Of a DNA stretch of 64,000 bases, positions 16,619 to 26,300 are shown in pieces (positions within the stretch are counted from its first letter, which is position 1; every line of letters starts with the position of its first letter). A program made the translations under genes and the position numbers. The stretch lies in NCBI RefSeq assembly GCF_030388665.1, contig NZ_CP128846.1:5530501-5594500 (forward strand), given 5' to 3'. Origin of the DNA: Streptomyces flavofungini (lineage in GTDB: Bacteria; Actinomycetota; Actinomycetes; Streptomycetales; Streptomycetaceae). A model generated the notes under the pieces. That model was not told the origin of the DNA. It saw only the letters and a list, made by a program, of their open reading frames with translations, and ran no database searches.

Positions 16619-17015
16619 GGTTCGCCTCCAGTTCCGCCAGCTTGCGCAGGCGCGCGGCGAGCCGGTCGAGCCTTCGTCGCGCCGTGAACTCGTACAGCGC
16701 TATGGCGACGCACATCACCGGCAGTTGTACGAGTCCGAGGAGCAGGCCTGTCGTCAGGCCGCCGGAGACCTCGGTGTTCATCAGGGCCGGCGCGCAGCCG
16801 GACAGGACGAGGAAGAGCGTGAAGTAGCCGAGTGCGGTGAGGGTGGCGACGCGGCGCTGTCTGCGGTAGGCGGTGCGCAGGATCCGCAGGTCGCGGTGGC
16901 TGCCGAGGGCGGGGTGGCGGGGCGCGGTGCGGGGCGGTGGCGGCGCGGGCGGCGGCACGGGCTGCCAGGGGTAGGTGGCGTAGGACGGGGACGAGTCGTG
17001 CGGAGGGTGGTTCAT
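16602..17015 (-). CDS. DUF485 family inner-membrane protein
   Basis: The 137-residue protein has a Pro-rich cytoplasmic start, LRTAYRRQRRVATLTALGYFTLFLVLSG as first membrane segment, a second one at GLLLGLVQLPVMCVAIALYEF, and a basic tail TARRRLDRLAARLRKL. This two-helix DUF485 (YjcH-like) pattern nearly always precedes acetate-type symporters, as here; it is thought to help the carrier but its job is unproven. ATG 17015 follows an AGGAACC-type site. Confidence 0.85.
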   Translation of the reverse strand: MNHPPHDSSPSYATYPWQPVPPPAPPPPRTAPRHPALGSHRDLRILRTAYRRQRRVATLTALGYFTLFLVLSGCAPALMNTEVSGGLTTGLLLGLVQLPVMCVAIALYEFTARRRLDRLAARLRKLAELEANRDHRR

Positions 17016-17124
17016 CCCGGTTCCTCTCCAAGCGCGGCTTCGGTCCGGTGCGGACCGCGAGGGAGTGAGGGCCGAGAAGGCTACTTGCTGGTAGTGGGCG
17101 TGCGCGGGCTTTTCGCCGTACTGG

Positions 17125-18717
17125 TCAGTCGGTATGGGGCTCGTCGGGTGATGAATGGGTCAACCGGGGCTTTGGGGGCGGCAGTTGAGTGTCAGGGGCG
17201 CCTGGTTCGTCGGGGGCGGCGGACTCCGCGGGTGCCTCCTGGATGACGGGGAACCGGCGCGGTGCCACGAAGAGCAGGACGAGCAGACACACCACCGCCG
17301 CGCACGCCGCACCCACGTACACGGAGTCGACGGCCGCGTCCACCGCGCGCCGCAGCCGGTCCGGGTCCGCCACCGAGCCCGGGTCGTCCAGGGACTTCGC
17401 CACCGAGTCCAGGGAGCCCGCGCCGCCGAGCTCGGCGCTGAGCACCCCGTTGGCGACCGCGCCGAACAGCGCCGCGCCGACGGTCTGGCCGATCTGGCGG
17501 CAGAACAGGACCGACGCGGTGGTCGTGCCGCGCTCCGCCCAGCCGACGGTCGACTGGACGCCGACGATCAGCGGGAGCTGGAAGAGGCCGAGCGCCGCGC
17601 CGAGCAGCAGCATGAGCAGGGCGGGCTGCCAGGCCGAGCCGGGGTAGGGCAGCAGCGGGAAGGCGAACAGGACGCAGGCCGCGGCGCCGATGCCGAGCAT
17701 CGCCGTGTTGCGGAAGCCGATGCGCCGGTAGACGTGCTGGCTGAGCGCCGCGGACACCGGCCAGCTCAGGGTCATCACGGAGAGCACGAACCCGGCGGCC
17801 ACGGGCGCGAGTTGGAGCACCGACTGGGCGTACGTCGGCAGGAAGACCGTGGGCGCCACCATCACCAGGCCGAGCGAGCCCAGCGCCAGGTTCACGGCGG
17901 CGATGGGGCGGCGCCGCCACACCCACCCGGGTATCACGGGGTCGGCCGCGCGCCGCTCGATGACGACGACCGCGGCCACGCACAGCAGACCGGTGCCGAA
18001 CAGCGCGAGCGACGGCGCCGACAGCCACGCCCAGGCGACCCCGCCCTGCACGAGCGCGGTGAGGAGCACCCCTCCGGCGGCGAAGACGGCGAGCGCCCCG
18101 GGCCAGTCGACCCGCTTCCACGCCTCGCCGCGCGGCCCGGCGGCCGGGCTCGTACGGGCGGGCTCCTGCAGGTGGCGCACGATCAGCCAGAGGGCGAGCG
18201 CGCCGACCGGCAGGTTGATCAGGAAGATCCAGCGCCAGTCCGTGTACGCCGTGATGAGGCCGCCGACCGCGGGGCCCGCGACCGCCGAAGTGGCCCACAC
18301 CGTCGACAGCTTGGCCTGGATCTTCGGGCGCTCCTTGAGCGGGTACAGATCGGCGGCGAGGGTCTGCACGGTGCCCTGGAGGGCGCCGCCGCCGAGGCCC
18401 TGGACGACGCGGAAGGCGATCAGGGCGCCCATGTTCCAGGCGAGCGCGCACAGCGCCGAACCGAGCAGGAACAGGACGCAGCCGGCGATCAGGACGGGCT
18501 TGCGGCCGAAGGTGTCGGAGAGCTTGCCGTACACCGGCAGGGTGACCGTTGCGGCCAGCAGATAGCCGGAGAAAAGCCAGGAGAAGACGGAGAAGCCGCC
18601 GAGGGTGCCGACGATCTGCGGGACGGCCGTGGAGACGATGGTGGCGTCCAGCGCGGCGAGCGCCATGACGAGCATGAGCGCGGCGACGACGGCCCCGCGC
18701 CTGTCGGTACTCGGCAT
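17125..18717 (-). CDS. MFS drug/proton antiporter, DHA2 (EmrB/QacA) family
   Basis: The 530-residue protein has about 14 membrane segments. Motif C-like and motif A signatures are seen: LDATIVSTAVPQIVGTLGG (helix 1) and GKLSDTFGRKPVLIAGC after helix 2, and GGGALQGTVQTLAADLYP. These exporters remove drugs or metabolites in exchange for protons. It is divergent from an ABC transporter operon with a 496-base gap rich in GGTGGAG motifs, which may be bound by one regulator serving both sides. A GGGAAGGGAA sequence precedes ATG 18717. The substrate is unknown. Confidence 0.9.
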   Translation of the reverse strand: MPSTDRRGAVVAALMLVMALAALDATIVSTAVPQIVGTLGGFSVFSWLFSGYLLAATVTLPVYGKLSDTFGRKPVLIAGCVLFLLGSALCALAWNMGALIAFRVVQGLGGGALQGTVQTLAADLYPLKERPKIQAKLSTVWATSAVAGPAVGGLITAYTDWRWIFLINLPVGALALWLIVRHLQEPARTSPAAGPRGEAWKRVDWPGALAVFAAGGVLLTALVQGGVAWAWLSAPSLALFGTGLLCVAAVVVIERRAADPVIPGWVWRRRPIAAVNLALGSLGLVMVAPTVFLPTYAQSVLQLAPVAAGFVLSVMTLSWPVSAALSQHVYRRIGFRNTAMLGIGAAACVLFAFPLLPYPGSAWQPALLMLLLGAALGLFQLPLIVGVQSTVGWAERGTTTASVLFCRQIGQTVGAALFGAVANGVLSAELGGAGSLDSVAKSLDDPGSVADPDRLRRAVDAAVDSVYVGAACAAVVCLLVLLFVAPRRFPVIQEAPAESAAPDEPGAPDTQLPPPKPRLTHSSPDEPHTD

Positions 18718-18785
18718 CCCAAGTTCCCTTCCCCCTGCACCTATTGCCTCGGGTCACTTTCTCACCGGGCGGGGCCCTCAGGGGA

Positions 18786-18874
18786 GGGTGGAGGGACTCT
18801 CGGCTGGTAGGACGGGATCTCGCTCACCGGGAAGGTGGAGCGACCCTGAGAGCCGCTCCACCGGCGGGTGGAGA
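18786..18874. promoter_or_regulatory. Cluster of GGTGGAG boxes between MFS and ABC transporter genes
   Basis: GGTGGAG occurs near 18787, 18834 and 18867, and the reverse CTCCACC at 18856, forming arms GGTGGAGCG/CGCTCCACC (18834-18842 and 18854-18862) and CTCCACC/GGTGGAG around GGCG. The rest of the 496-base gap (to 19213) holds a possible promoter near TTAGATTGGCTTTATG (18952-18967) and no gene that I can see. Confidence 0.45.
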
Positions 18875-19213
18875 ACCCCTAGGGGGATCTCCGTACTACG
18901 GACAGGGAAACGTTGGTACCGGCGGAGGACGAAGGCGCCTGACCTGGTCCTTAGATTGGCTTTATGCCGCGGGGCCGGGAGTACGGCCCCCAGCACTGAG
19001 ACGAACCGCAGCTTCGGGGGTGGGGTTTTCCCCAGGAAAAGACTGCGCTCCGCACCAGGGCGCCGGGGCACCCCCGCGGACCAGACTGATCCACGTGAGC
19101 AAGTGGTGCGACCGGCGGCCGACGGGGCGGTCGGACAGGCGAAGCACGGTGCGCCAACGCAAGCAGACAGCGCGGCAACGGGCTCATCTCATCACCGACA
19201 TAGGAGACTTACC

Positions 19214-20002
19214 GTGACAACGGCTGTAACCACTCCCAGGCACGGGGGTACTGGAGGGCGTACGGCCGTGGCGGCGCGGGCACGCCAGGTCGTCAAGGCG
19301 TACGGCACCGGCGAGACCCGGGTCGTGGCCCTGGACCACATCGACGTGGACATCGCCCGCGGGCAGTTCACCGCGATCATGGGCCCGTCCGGGTCCGGCA
19401 AGTCCACGCTGATGCACTGCCTCGCGGGCCTCGACACCGTCTCCTCCGGGCAGATCTACCTGGACGAGACCGAGATCACCGGCCTGAAGGACAAGAAGCT
19501 CACGCAGCTGCGCCGTGACCGGATCGGCTTCATCTTCCAGGCCTTCAACCTGCTGCCGACGCTCAACGCCATCGAGAACATCACGCTGCCCATGGACATA
19601 GCGGGCCGCAAGCCCGACCGCGGCTGGCTGGACCAGGTCGTCGAGACCGTCGGCCTCGCCGGTCGCCTCAAGCACCGTCCGACCGAGCTGTCCGGCGGCC
19701 AGCAGCAGCGCGTCGCCGTGGCCCGCGCCCTGGCGTCACGCCCGGAGATCATCTTCGGCGACGAGCCGACCGGAAACCTGGACTCCCGCGCCGGCGCCGA
19801 GGTCCTCGGCTTCCTGCGCCGCTCGGTGACCGAGCTCGGCCAGACCATCGTGATGGTCACGCACGACCCGGTCGCCGCGTCGTACGCCGACCGCGTGCTG
19901 TACCTGGCCGACGGCCGCATCGTCGACGAGATGTACAACCCCACCGCGGACCAGGTCCTGGACCGCATGAAGCACTTCGACGCCCGGGGGCGCACGTCAT
20001 GA
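19214..20002 (+). CDS. ABC transporter ATP-binding protein (MacB/LolD type)
   Basis: The 262-residue ATPase has Walker A GPSGSGKST, the signature LSGGQQQRVAVARAL, Walker B with DEPTGNLDS, and the H-loop MVTHDP. It powers the FtsX-type permease encoded next, whose start overlaps its stop by four bases (ATGA). The GTG at 19214 has GGAG seven bases upstream; the frame is open much further upstream without homology. MacB/LolD-type pairs act in mechanotransmission, lipoprotein handling or peptide-antibiotic resistance rather than simple import; the substrate is unknown. A close paralogue lies at 51585-52358. Confidence 0.92.
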   Translation: MTTAVTTPRHGGTGGRTAVAARARQVVKAYGTGETRVVALDHIDVDIARGQFTAIMGPSGSGKSTLMHCLAGLDTVSSGQIYLDETEITGLKDKKLTQLRRDRIGFIFQAFNLLPTLNAIENITLPMDIAGRKPDRGWLDQVVETVGLAGRLKHRPTELSGGQQQRVAVARALASRPEIIFGDEPTGNLDSRAGAEVLGFLRRSVTELGQTIVMVTHDPVAASYADRVLYLADGRIVDEMYNPTADQVLDRMKHFDARGRTS

Positions 20003-22584
20003 CCGTCCTCAAGACCTCGATGCGCAACTTCCTCGCGCACAAGGGACGCATGGCGCTCTCCGCGGTCGCCGTGGTCCTGTCGGTGGCCTTCGTGTGCGGC
20101 ACGCTCGTCTTCTCGGACACGATGTCCACCACCTTCGACAAGCTCTTCGCGGCGACGGCGTCCGATGTCACGGTCAAGCCCAAGGACGCTGCGGACGAAG
20201 GCGACGAGGGGCCGAAGACCGGCAAGCCCGAGACGCTGCCCGCATCCGCGATCGCCCAGGTCAAGAAGGCCGACGGGGTGAAGTCCGTCGAGGGCGCCAT
20301 CACCAGCGACAGCGTCACGGTCGCCGACTCCGACAACAAGAACATGGGCCCGTCCAGCGGCGCCCCCACCCTCGCGGGCAACTGGACGAAGAACGACCTG
20401 CGTTCCATGGAGATCACCTCCGGGCACGCCCCGCGCGGACCCACCGAGGTGATGGTCGACGCCGACACCGTCGACAAGCACAACCTCAAGATGGGCGAGG
20501 AACTGCGCACCATCACCGCCGTCGGCGACTTCAAGGCGAAGATCGTCGGCATCGCCACCTTCAAGGTGACCAACCCGGGCGCGGCCGTCTTCTACTTCGA
20601 CACCGAGACCGCCCAGCGCGAACTGCTCGGCACCACCGGCCGGTTCACCCACCTCAGCGTCACCGCCGCGAACGGCTTCAGCGACCAGCAGGTCAAGGAC
20701 AGCGTCACCAGGACGCTGGCCGGGGACGCCGCTGCGTACAAGGTCAAGACGCAGAAGGAGAGCGCGGACGAGAGCCGTGAGTCCGTCGGCAGTTTCCTGG
20801 ACGTCATGAAATACGCGATGCTCGGCTTCGCCGGGATCGCCTTCCTCGTCGGCATCTTCCTGATCATCAACACCTTCTCGATGCTGGTGGCCCAGCGCAC
20901 CCGCGAGATCGGCCTGATGCGGGCCATCGGCTCCAGCCGCAAGCAGGTCAACCGCTCGGTCCTGGTCGAGGCGCTGCTCCTCGGCGTCATCGGCTCGATC
21001 CTCGGCGTCGGCGCGGGCATCGGCCTCGCGGTCGGCCTGATGAAGCTGATGTCCGGCATGGGCATGGAGCTGTCCACGAAGGACCTCACCATCGCCTGGA
21101 CGACCCCCGTGGTCGGCATGGCGCTCGGCGTCATCGTCACCGTCCTCGCCGCGTACCTCCCGGCACGCCGGGCCGGCAAGGTCTCCCCGATGGCCGCGCT
21201 CCGCGAGGTGGGCACGCCCTCCGACGGCAAGTCCAGCGCCCTGCGCGCCCTGATCGGCCTGGTCCTCACCGGCGCCGGAGGCTTCGGCCTCTACACCGCG
21301 GGGCAGGCGGACAAGGCCAGCGAGGGCTCCCTGTTCCTCGGCGGCGGCGTCGTCCTCACCCTCATCGGCTTCGTGGTCATCGGCCCGGTCCTGGCCCGCT
21401 TCATGGTCCGCGTCATCAGCGCCGTGATCCTGCGGATGTTCGGCCCCGTCGGCCGCATGGCCGAGCGGAACGCCCTGCGCAACCCGCGCCGCACCGGTGC
21501 CACGGGCGCCGCCCTGATGATCGGCCTCGCCCTGGTGGCCTGCCTCTCCGTGGTCGGCTCCTCCATGGTCGCCTCGGCCACGGACGAGCTGGACAAGTCG
21601 GTGGGCGCGGACTTCATCATCCAGGCCGGTTCGCAGAGCATCACGGCCAAGGCCGAGAAGAAGCTGGAGAAGACCCCGTACATCTCGCACTTCACCCGCA
21701 ACAAGGAGATCGACGCCGACCTCACCCTGCCCGACGGCAAGACCGCCAAGGGCGCGAGCCTCAGCGCCGCCGACCCGACGTACGCCAAGGACCTGCGCCG
21801 CGACACCGTCGCCGGTGAGCAGTCCGCGGCCTACGGCAAGAACGCGATGTCGGTGGGCGAGGACTTCGCCAAGAAGCACCACCTGAAGGTCGGCGACGAG
21901 CTGAAGGTCGCCTTCGACCACGGCCGTACCGCCGAGCTGAAGCTCGCCGCGATCACGTCGGAGGACGGGTCGTTCGACAAGGGCGCGATGTACGTGAACA
22001 TCGCCACCGTCGAGCGCTATGTGCCCGCCGACCGGATGCCGCTGACCGAGATCGCCTTCGCCAAGGCGGTCGACGGCAAGCAGGACGAGGCGTACAAGGC
22101 GCTCAAGGACACCCTGGCGGTCTACCCGCAGTACAAGGTCCAGGACCAGACCGACTTCAAGCAGGACCTGAAGGACCAGGTCGGCCAGATGCTGAACATG
22201 GTCTACGGCCTCCTCGGCCTCGCGATCATCGTCGCCATCCTGGGCGTCGTGAACACCCTCGCCCTCTCGGTGGTCGAGCGGACCCGGGAGATCGGCCTGA
22301 TGCGGGCCATCGGCCTCTCCCGCCGCCAGCTGCGCCGCATGATCCGCTTGGAGTCGGTGGTCATCGCCCTCTTCGGTGCCCTCCTCGGCCTCGGCCTCGG
22401 CATGGGCTGGGGCGCCACGGCTCAGAAGCTCCTCGCCCTGGAGGGCCTGAAGGTCCTGGAGATCCCCTGGCCGACGATCATCACGGTCTTCATCGGCTCG
22501 GCCTTCGTGGGTCTGTTCGCCGCGCTGGTCCCGGCGTTCCGGGCGGGCCGGATGAACGTGCTGAACGCGATCGCCACGGATTAG
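19999..22584 (+). CDS. ABC transporter permease with two FtsX domains
   Basis: The 861-residue protein starts MTVLKTSMRNFLAHKGRMALSA, with one membrane helix, a large external domain (about 45-260), three helices with the FtsX core (NTFSMLVAQRTREIGLMRAIG), a second helix and external domain (about 490-700), and three final helices with NTLALSVVERTREIGLMRAIG. The duplicate FtsX layout is typical of single-chain actinobacterial permeases. It works with the preceding ATPase, to which it is coupled by the ATGA overlap, and is followed by a 40-bp palindromic terminator. It is paralogous to the permease at 48918-51440. Confidence 0.92.
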   Translation: MTVLKTSMRNFLAHKGRMALSAVAVVLSVAFVCGTLVFSDTMSTTFDKLFAATASDVTVKPKDAADEGDEGPKTGKPETLPASAIAQVKKADGVKSVEGAITSDSVTVADSDNKNMGPSSGAPTLAGNWTKNDLRSMEITSGHAPRGPTEVMVDADTVDKHNLKMGEELRTITAVGDFKAKIVGIATFKVTNPGAAVFYFDTETAQRELLGTTGRFTHLSVTAANGFSDQQVKDSVTRTLAGDAAAYKVKTQKESADESRESVGSFLDVMKYAMLGFAGIAFLVGIFLIINTFSMLVAQRTREIGLMRAIGSSRKQVNRSVLVEALLLGVIGSILGVGAGIGLAVGLMKLMSGMGMELSTKDLTIAWTTPVVGMALGVIVTVLAAYLPARRAGKVSPMAALREVGTPSDGKSSALRALIGLVLTGAGGFGLYTAGQADKASEGSLFLGGGVVLTLIGFVVIGPVLARFMVRVISAVILRMFGPVGRMAERNALRNPRRTGATGAALMIGLALVACLSVVGSSMVASATDELDKSVGADFIIQAGSQSITAKAEKKLEKTPYISHFTRNKEIDADLTLPDGKTAKGASLSAADPTYAKDLRRDTVAGEQSAAYGKNAMSVGEDFAKKHHLKVGDELKVAFDHGRTAELKLAAITSEDGSFDKGAMYVNIATVERYVPADRMPLTEIAFAKAVDGKQDEAYKALKDTLAVYPQYKVQDQTDFKQDLKDQVGQMLNMVYGLLGLAIIVAILGVVNTLALSVVERTREIGLMRAIGLSRRQLRRMIRLESVVIALFGALLGLGLGMGWGATAQKLLALEGLKVLEIPWPTIITVFIGSAFVGLFAALVPAFRAGRMNVLNAIATD

Positions 22585-22607
22585 CCACCGCGACGGGGGA
22601 ACGGGGG

Positions 22608-22647
22608 AGGGCCGGGGTCAGGGGAACGTTCCCCTGACCCCGGCCCT
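22608..22647 (+). terminator. 40-bp perfect palindrome after the ABC operon
   Basis: Twenty-base arms meet without a spacer (centre between 22627 and 22628) 23 bases past the permease stop and 10 bases before the end of the convergent toxin gene, so it can end both transcripts. Confidence 0.85.
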
Positions 22648-22657
22648 CTGCGCCTGC

Positions 22658-22906
22658 TCAGGCGGCGCGGCCGAGATGCATGATCATAATGGTCACGGTG
22701 CTCTCGGTGATCTCGTAGATCACTCGGTAGAACCCCACACGCATGCGGTACACGGTCGGACCGTACGCGGCAGCGCCTGAGGGGCGGGGATCGTCGGCGA
22801 GGAGATCGACCGAGGCGAAGACTTGCTGTAACCCGTGCGGGTCGTCCTTGAAGAACCGGGACGCAGCAGCGAGGGCCGGGTCGTCCCAGATGATCTGATA
22901 CGTCAA
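22658..22906 (-). CDS. RelE/ParE-family toxin with a TTA codon
   Basis: The 82-residue protein reads TYQIIWDDPALAAASRFFKDDP at the start, has YGPTVYRMRVGFYRVIYEI in the C-terminal half and a hydrophobic last strand (TVTIMIMHLG), the RelE/ParE layout; these toxins cut mRNA on the ribosome or block gyrase. The basic and tyrosine residues of the C-terminal strands are present. A TTG start at 22906 overlaps the antitoxin stop (TTGA), giving tight coupling. Residue Leu in DPHGLQQ is encoded by TTA (22829-22831 on the minus strand), the only TTA I found in a gene of this window, so translation should need the bldA tRNA. Confidence 0.85.
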   Translation of the reverse strand: MTYQIIWDDPALAAASRFFKDDPHGLQQVFASVDLLADDPRPSGAAAYGPTVYRMRVGFYRVIYEITESTVTIMIMHLGRAA

Positions 22907-23157
22907 TCGTTGTCCAGCCCCAGGAGCTTGCGGACCTCCTCGTGGGGCACGCCTGTCACTTGGCCGTTGGCCTTGCGGAGGCGGTACTGAGCAACCGCCA
23001 GCTCGTCCTCCAGGTCCTCCAGCTCCTGTGGGCTTATCAAGACGGCCGCGGGCTGGCCGTGGTCCGTGATCGTGATGCGCTCGCGGGCGTGTGCGGCCCG
23101 GCGCACCAGGGAGCCGAACCGGGCCCGCGCCTCGGTGATGGGCAGCGTCTCGCTCAT
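22903..23157 (-). CDS. Phd/YefM-family antitoxin
   Basis: The 84-residue protein starts SETLPITEARARFGSLVRRA and continues with ERITITDHGQPAAVLISPQELEDLEDELA, the Phd/YefM DNA-binding fold; the C-terminal part (about 60-84) would wrap the toxin. It should neutralise the downstream RelE-like toxin and repress the shared promoter. An 18-bp perfect palindrome begins four bases before its ATG. Start and promoter geometry suggest a leaderless transcript. Divergent from mfd. Confidence 0.88.
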   Translation of the reverse strand: MSETLPITEARARFGSLVRRAAHARERITITDHGQPAAVLISPQELEDLEDELAVAQYRLRKANGQVTGVPHEEVRKLLGLDND

Positions 23158-23160
23158 GTA

Positions 23161-23178
23161 AGGAAGCGTACGCTTCCT
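23161..23178 (-). promoter_or_regulatory. Toxin-antitoxin operator over the -10 site
   Basis: AGGAAGCGTACGCTTCCT is a perfect 18-bp palindrome. On the minus strand it contains TACGCT (23165-23170), a -10-like hexamer ending seven bases before the antitoxin ATG. Binding of a Phd dimer here would block the promoter, the usual autoregulation of such modules. A smaller palindrome CTGTACAG lies at about 23186-23193. Confidence 0.65.
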
Positions 23179-23311
23179 GCACCTTCTGTACAGTCCCTCG
23201 ATCGGGCGACTGTCACACCGCCGACGTACCCTGGACACCCCCGGCCCGTGCGACGAGTCGGGCTGTTCGCGTTGTCCGCATCGTTCTCTGCCCCGGACTG
23301 GATGCCCCTTC

Positions 23312-26300
23312 ATGAGCCTGCACGGACTGCTGGACGCCGTCGTCGAGGACCCGGCCCTCACCGAAGCGGTGAAGGCCGCCGCCGACGGCAACCGGCACCA
23401 CATCGACCTCGTCGGCCCCCCGGCCGCCCGCCCCTTCGCCGTGGCGGCCCTCGCGCGGGAGGCCCGCCGCACGGTCCTCGCGGTGACGGCCACGGGCCGC
23501 GAGGCCGAGGACCTGGCCGCGGCGCTGCGGACGGTGCTGCCGCCGGAGGGGGTCGTGGAGTACCCGTCGTGGGAGACGCTGCCGCACGAGCGTCTTTCCC
23601 CGCGCTCGGACACGGTCGGCCGCCGCCTCGCGGTCCTGCGCCGCCTGGCGCACCCGCGCCTGGACGACGCGGCGGACCCGGGGACGGGCCCGGTCTCGGT
23701 GATCGTGGCACCGGTGCGCTCCGTGCTGCAGCCGCAGGTGAAGGGCCTCGGTGACCTGGAGCCGGTGTCGCTGCGCACGGGCGAGTCGGCGGACCTGAAC
23801 GAGACCGTGGAAGCCCTGGCCGCGGCGGCGTACGCGCGCGTGGAGCTGGTGGAGAAGCGCGGCGAGTTCGCCGTACGAGGAGGCATCCTCGACGTCTTCC
23901 CGCCCACCGAGGAGCACCCCCTGCGGGTGGAGTTCTGGGGCGACGACGTCGAGGAGATCCGCTACTTCAAGGTCGCCGACCAGCGCTCCCTGGAGATCGC
24001 GGAGCACGGCCTGTGGGCGCCGCCGTGCCGTGAGCTGCTGCTCACCGACGAGGTCAGGGGACGCGCCGCCGCCCTGGCCGAGCAGCACCCGGAGCTGGGC
24101 GAACTGCTCGGGAAGATCGCCGAGGGCATCGCGGTCGAGGGCATGGAGTCCCTGGCCCCGGTCCTGGTGGACGACATGGAGCTGCTGCTCGACGTGCTGC
24201 CGAAGGGGTCGATGGCGCTGGTCTGCGACCCGGAGCGGGTCCGGACCCGGGCCGCCGACCTGGTGGCGACGAGCCAGGAGTTCCTCCAGGCCAGCTGGGC
24301 GGCGACGGCGGGCGGAGGCGAGGCCCCGATCGACGTGGGCGCGGCCTCGCTGCGGGGCATCGCCGACGTCCGGGACCGGGCCCGTGAGCTGGGCATGATG
24401 TGGTGGTCGGTGAGCCCGTTCGCCGCCGACGAGATCCCGGACCCCGCCGACCGCGCGGACCTGGCGGACGCCGACACCCTCAAGCTCGGCATGCACGCCA
24501 CGGAGACCTACCGCGGGGACACCGCGAAGGCCCTCGCCGACACCAAGGGCTGGCTCGCCGACGGCTGGCGCACGGTGTACGTCACCGAGGGCCACGGCCC
24601 GGCCGCCCGCACCGCCGAGGTCCTGGGCGGCGAGGGCATCGCGGCCCGCCTCGACGCCGACCTGACCGAGCTGACCCCGTCCGTGGTGCACGTGGCGTGC
24701 GGCTCCATCGACTACGGCTTCGTCGACCCGGCCCTGAAGCTCGCCGTCCTCACGGAGACCGACCTCACCGGCCAGAAGGCGGCGGGCAAGGACGGGCAGC
24801 GCATGCCCGCCCGGCGCCGCAAGACCATCGACCCGCTGACCCTGGAGCCGGGCGACTACATCGTCCACGAGCAGCACGGCGTCGGCCGCTACATCGAGAT
24901 GGTGCAGCGCACGGTCCAGGGCGCGACCCGTGAGTACCTGGTCGTGGAGTACGCCCCCGCCAAGCGCGGCCAGCCCGGCGACCGCCTCTACATCCCCACC
25001 GATCAGCTGGAGCAGATCACCAAGTACGTGGGCGGCGAGGCCCCGACCCTGCACCGGCTCGGCGGCGCCGACTGGACGAAGACCAAGGCGCGCGCGAAGA
25101 AGGCGGTCAAGGAGATCGCCGCCGACCTGATCAAGCTGTACTCCGCGCGGATGGCGGCGCCGGGCCACACCTTCGGCCCGGACACGCCCTGGCAGCGGGA
25201 GCTGGAGGACGCCTTCCCGTACGCGGAGACGCCCGACCAGCTCACGACCATCGCCGAGGTCAAGGAGGACATGGAGAAGTCGGTCCCGATGGACCGTCTG
25301 ATCTGCGGTGACGTGGGCTACGGCAAGACGGAGATCGCGGTCCGCGCGGCCTTCAAGGCGGTCCAGGACGGCAAGCAGGTCGCCGTCCTCGTCCCCACGA
25401 CGCTCCTGGTCCAGCAGCACTTCGGGACGTTCACCGAGCGATACGGCCAGTTCCCCGTGAACGTGCGGGCGCTCAGCCGCTTCCAGACGGACACCGAGTC
25501 CAAGGCGACCCTGGAGGGCCTCAAGGACGGCTCCGTCGACATCGTCATCGGCACCCACCGCCTGTTCTCCTCCGAGACCAAGTTCAAGGACCTGGGCCTG
25601 GTCATCGTCGACGAGGAGCAGCGCTTCGGCGTCGAGCACAAGGAGCAGCTGAAGAAGCTGCGCGCGAACGTCGACGTCCTGACGATGTCGGCGACCCCCA
25701 TCCCCCGTACGCTCGAAATGGCCGTGACCGGCATCCGCGAGATGTCGACCATCACGACCCCGCCGGAGGAGCGGCACCCGGTCCTGACCTTCGTCGGTCC
25801 TTACGAGGAGAAGCAGATCGGCGCCGCGATCCGCCGTGAACTGCTGCGCGAGGGCCAGGTCTTCTACATCCACAACCGCGTCGAGTCCATCGACCGGGCG
25901 GCGGCCCGCCTGCGCGACATCGTGCCCGAGGCGCGCATCGCGACCGCCCACGGCCAGATGTCCGAACAGGCCCTGGAGCAGGTCGTCGTGGACTTCTGGG
26001 AGAAGAAGTTCGACGTGCTCGTCTCGACGACGATCGTCGAGTCCGGCATCGACATCTCCAACGCCAACACCCTCATCGTGGAGCGCGGCGACAACTTCGG
26101 CCTGAGCCAGCTGCACCAGCTGCGCGGCCGCGTCGGCCGAGGCCGCGAGCGCGGCTACGCCTACTTCCTGTACCCGCCGGAGAAGCCGCTCACCGAGACC
26201 GCGCACGAGCGGCTCGCGACGATCGCCCAGCACACGGAGATGGGCGCGGGCATGTACGTGGCGATGAAGGACCTGGAGATCCGCGGCGCCGGAAACCTCC

